From NCBI GenBank assembly GCA_964569815.1, contig CAZMUN010000006.1, positions 1-43,842 on the forward strand: a stretch of DNA of 43,842 nt, in the 5' to 3' direction. The notes beneath the pieces are model-generated. The model saw nothing but the letters and a program-made list of their open reading frames with translations. It ran no database searches and was not told the DNA's origin. The first letter of the stretch is position 1, and each line of letters begins with the position of its first letter. Made by a program: the position numbers and the translations under genes. Source of the stretch: CAZMUN01 sp964569815 (GTDB taxonomy: Archaea; Iainarchaeota; Iainarchaeia; Iainarchaeales; GCA-2688035). This document shows, one piece after another, positions 42,722 to 43,842 of the stretch.

Positions 42722-43699
42722 TCACTTCTTTTCTGCTTTTTCTTTTAATCCGACTTTGAAAAGCTTTTTCATTTTCATCATTTTCACGCGCTTGGTTTTT
42801 TCTATTTCTTCTCTCGTAACCGCGATTTCCCTGTTCAGGTCGCGAATCATGTCGCCATAGACTTTTTCCCTGACCTGGTAAGTGCTGTCAGCCATTTCTC
42901 CTTTTGTAAAGTAGGCTTCCTGGGTGTTCCTTATCTGCTTCTGCAAAACCCCTATTTCTGTTTGCAGTGCCTCCAGCTTCTTGTTTAGCCTGTAGCGCTT
43001 TATGTTGTCGCGGAAAACCACGTAAAGTATTATCGGTATTCCTATTATGAATGACAGCAGAATCCTGTTTTCTATCACAAATGTCAAAAAGTTTTTGCTT
43101 GCAGCAGAATACATTGCGCTTGCCCTTGCAGCAAAGCTCTGCAACTCAATAAGCTTTTCATGCCCTTCTTCCACCTTTTCCAAGGCAAGCTCATAACGCT
43201 GGCTTTGCAGTTCCCCATAGCCTTCTTCATAGGTCTGCAGCAGTGGGTCTATATCAAGCTGGCCCTCCAGTTCCTCAAAAGCCTGCCTGAAATCATCCAG
43301 TTCCTTTTTTGCCTGCAACTGCATCTCCCTAAGCCTTATGGCTTCGTCTGCTTTTGCTATTGCCTGGCTGTAATCTGTTTCCTGGCCCGCAATCTCTTTA
43401 ATGCGCTGCTCTTCAAACAATGCTTCGGCTTCAAGGATTGTGTCTCTTATTCTTGCAGTCGGAAGGCCTTCTGCCTGCATTTCTACAACAAGCTTTTTTG
43501 CCTTTTCAATCCTGCGCTGCACAATCAAGGCGCTTCCAGACAATTCAGGTTCCTCTTCCACGGGCTGGTTTGCATCAGAAACATTCTGGTCCAGGGTTTC
43601 GCCGTTTGTTTCGCTTGCATCCTGGGCGCAGACATTTCCCAAATTTAGGGACAATGCAAAAAGCGCCAGAAAAAGCACCAAAGCAGCTGAAAGCTTCAT
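42722..43699 (-). CDS. Exported coiled-coil protein with one membrane segment
   Basis: The 325-residue product has a signal peptide (KLSAALVLFLALFALSL, cleavage near VCAQD), an acidic extracytoplasmic coiled-coil region (about 45-205), one membrane helix (about 215-237, ILLSFIIGIPIILYVVF) and a basic cytoplasmic coiled coil ending KEKAEKK. This places the long coil outside and a helix inside, the geometry of a surface sensor or scaffold. ATG 43699 (SD GGAGGT at 43711-43716) is preferred over TTG 43708. It sits just upstream of the KaiC-type ATPase gene and may share its transcript. Confidence 0.75.
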   Translation of the reverse strand: MKLSAALVLFLALFALSLNLGNVCAQDASETNGETLDQNVSDANQPVEEEPELSGSALIVQRRIEKAKKLVVEMQAEGLPTARIRDTILEAEALFEEQRIKEIAGQETDYSQAIAKADEAIRLREMQLQAKKELDDFRQAFEELEGQLDIDPLLQTYEEGYGELQSQRYELALEKVEEGHEKLIELQSFAARASAMYSAASKNFLTFVIENRILLSFIIGIPIILYVVFRDNIKRYRLNKKLEALQTEIGVLQKQIRNTQEAYFTKGEMADSTYQVREKVYGDMIRDLNREIAVTREEIEKTKRVKMMKMKKLFKVGLKEKAEKK

Positions 43700-43842
43700 A
43701 ATGGCCAAAAACCTCCTAAACTATTTAGAAATACCCATTAATAAAATTAACCTTCTACTTCCAAACGCCATATATAAGCCGCCAGATGGGTTTTTTCCAG
43801 CCTGTTTGTTGTCTTATTGCGCGTGTAGCCTGCTTCAAAACA
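43700..43842. other. Promoter region at the window's right edge
   Basis: A strong TATA-like CATATATAAG lies at about 43770-43779 and can be read on either strand. On the plus strand only a 14-codon frame follows before the window ends, so a plus-strand gene could begin beyond the edge. Nothing else is identifiable here. Confidence 0.35.

Noticed and set aside
1..43842. CRISPR arrays, rRNA genes, transposase genes or an integrase.
   Set aside because: I saw no regularly spaced direct repeats, no rRNA signature sequence and no transposase or integrase motifs in the translated frames.

Overview
The window is archaeal and contains one 100-base assembly gap (32668-32767). Archaeal signs are TATA boxes about 25 bases upstream of start codons, giving many apparently leaderless genes; a CTP-dependent riboflavin kinase with a fused winged helix; a geranylgeranyl reductase-type flavoprotein; two type IV pilus/archaellum-type ATPase loci; prepilin-like proteins with a KGQ-type class III signal; and a tRNA with a bulge-helix splice motif. 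Starts are often TTG or GTG. The gene content (giant cysteine-rich and LamG surface proteins, many small pilin-like proteins, no metabolic operons) resembles DPANN archaea such as Diapherotrites or Micrarchaeota. That placement is inference from style and is not proven here.

Layout. 1-8642 (+) is a translationally coupled pilus locus: small membrane protein, secretion ATPase, large T2SF-type platform protein, then seven single-span proteins, five of which carry a K-[GA]-Q prepilin-like signal. 8681-16774 (-) holds a zinc-ribbon protein and two secreted cysteine-rich proteins, one of 1952 residues with eight repeated modules. 16775-17074 holds a TATA box followed by strong hairpins and a 50-codon ORF. 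17075-23523 (+) holds a small HTH protein, then a membrane protein, a 1577-residue double-anchored surface protein and ribK in a tight run. 23507-28369 (-) holds two small basic proteins sharing an unrecognised HGVVTG domain, a PAC2-family protein, and a second, compact pilus-type set (two T2SF proteins and one ATPase) without visible pilins.

28512-31232 (+) is a P2A-type Ca2+ ATPase whose phosphorylation loop reads DKTATLT rather than DKTGTLT. 31235-33702 (-) holds a lipoprotein, a degenerate tRNA-like element, an intron-containing tRNA-Gln(CTG), a broken LAGLIDADG homing endonuclease gene directly upstream of that tRNA, and a cis-prenyltransferase. 33880-34660 holds three small genes, including a DUF192 protein and a zinc-finger protein. 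34917-39890 (-) is a four-LamG surface protein. 39976-43699 holds the geranylgeranyl reductase-type flavoprotein, a small unknown protein, a KaiC-type ATPase and a coiled-coil membrane protein.

The dominant theme is the cell surface: two pilus-type export machines, their candidate substrates, and about 6,000 residues of exported cysteine-rich or LamG proteins, next to lipid enzymes (cis-prenyltransferase, isoprenoid reductase) that supply membrane and glycosylation carriers. The most unusual spot is 32029-32939, where an intron in the D-loop of a tRNA, a duplicated tRNA 3' end and a damaged homing endonuclease lie side by side.
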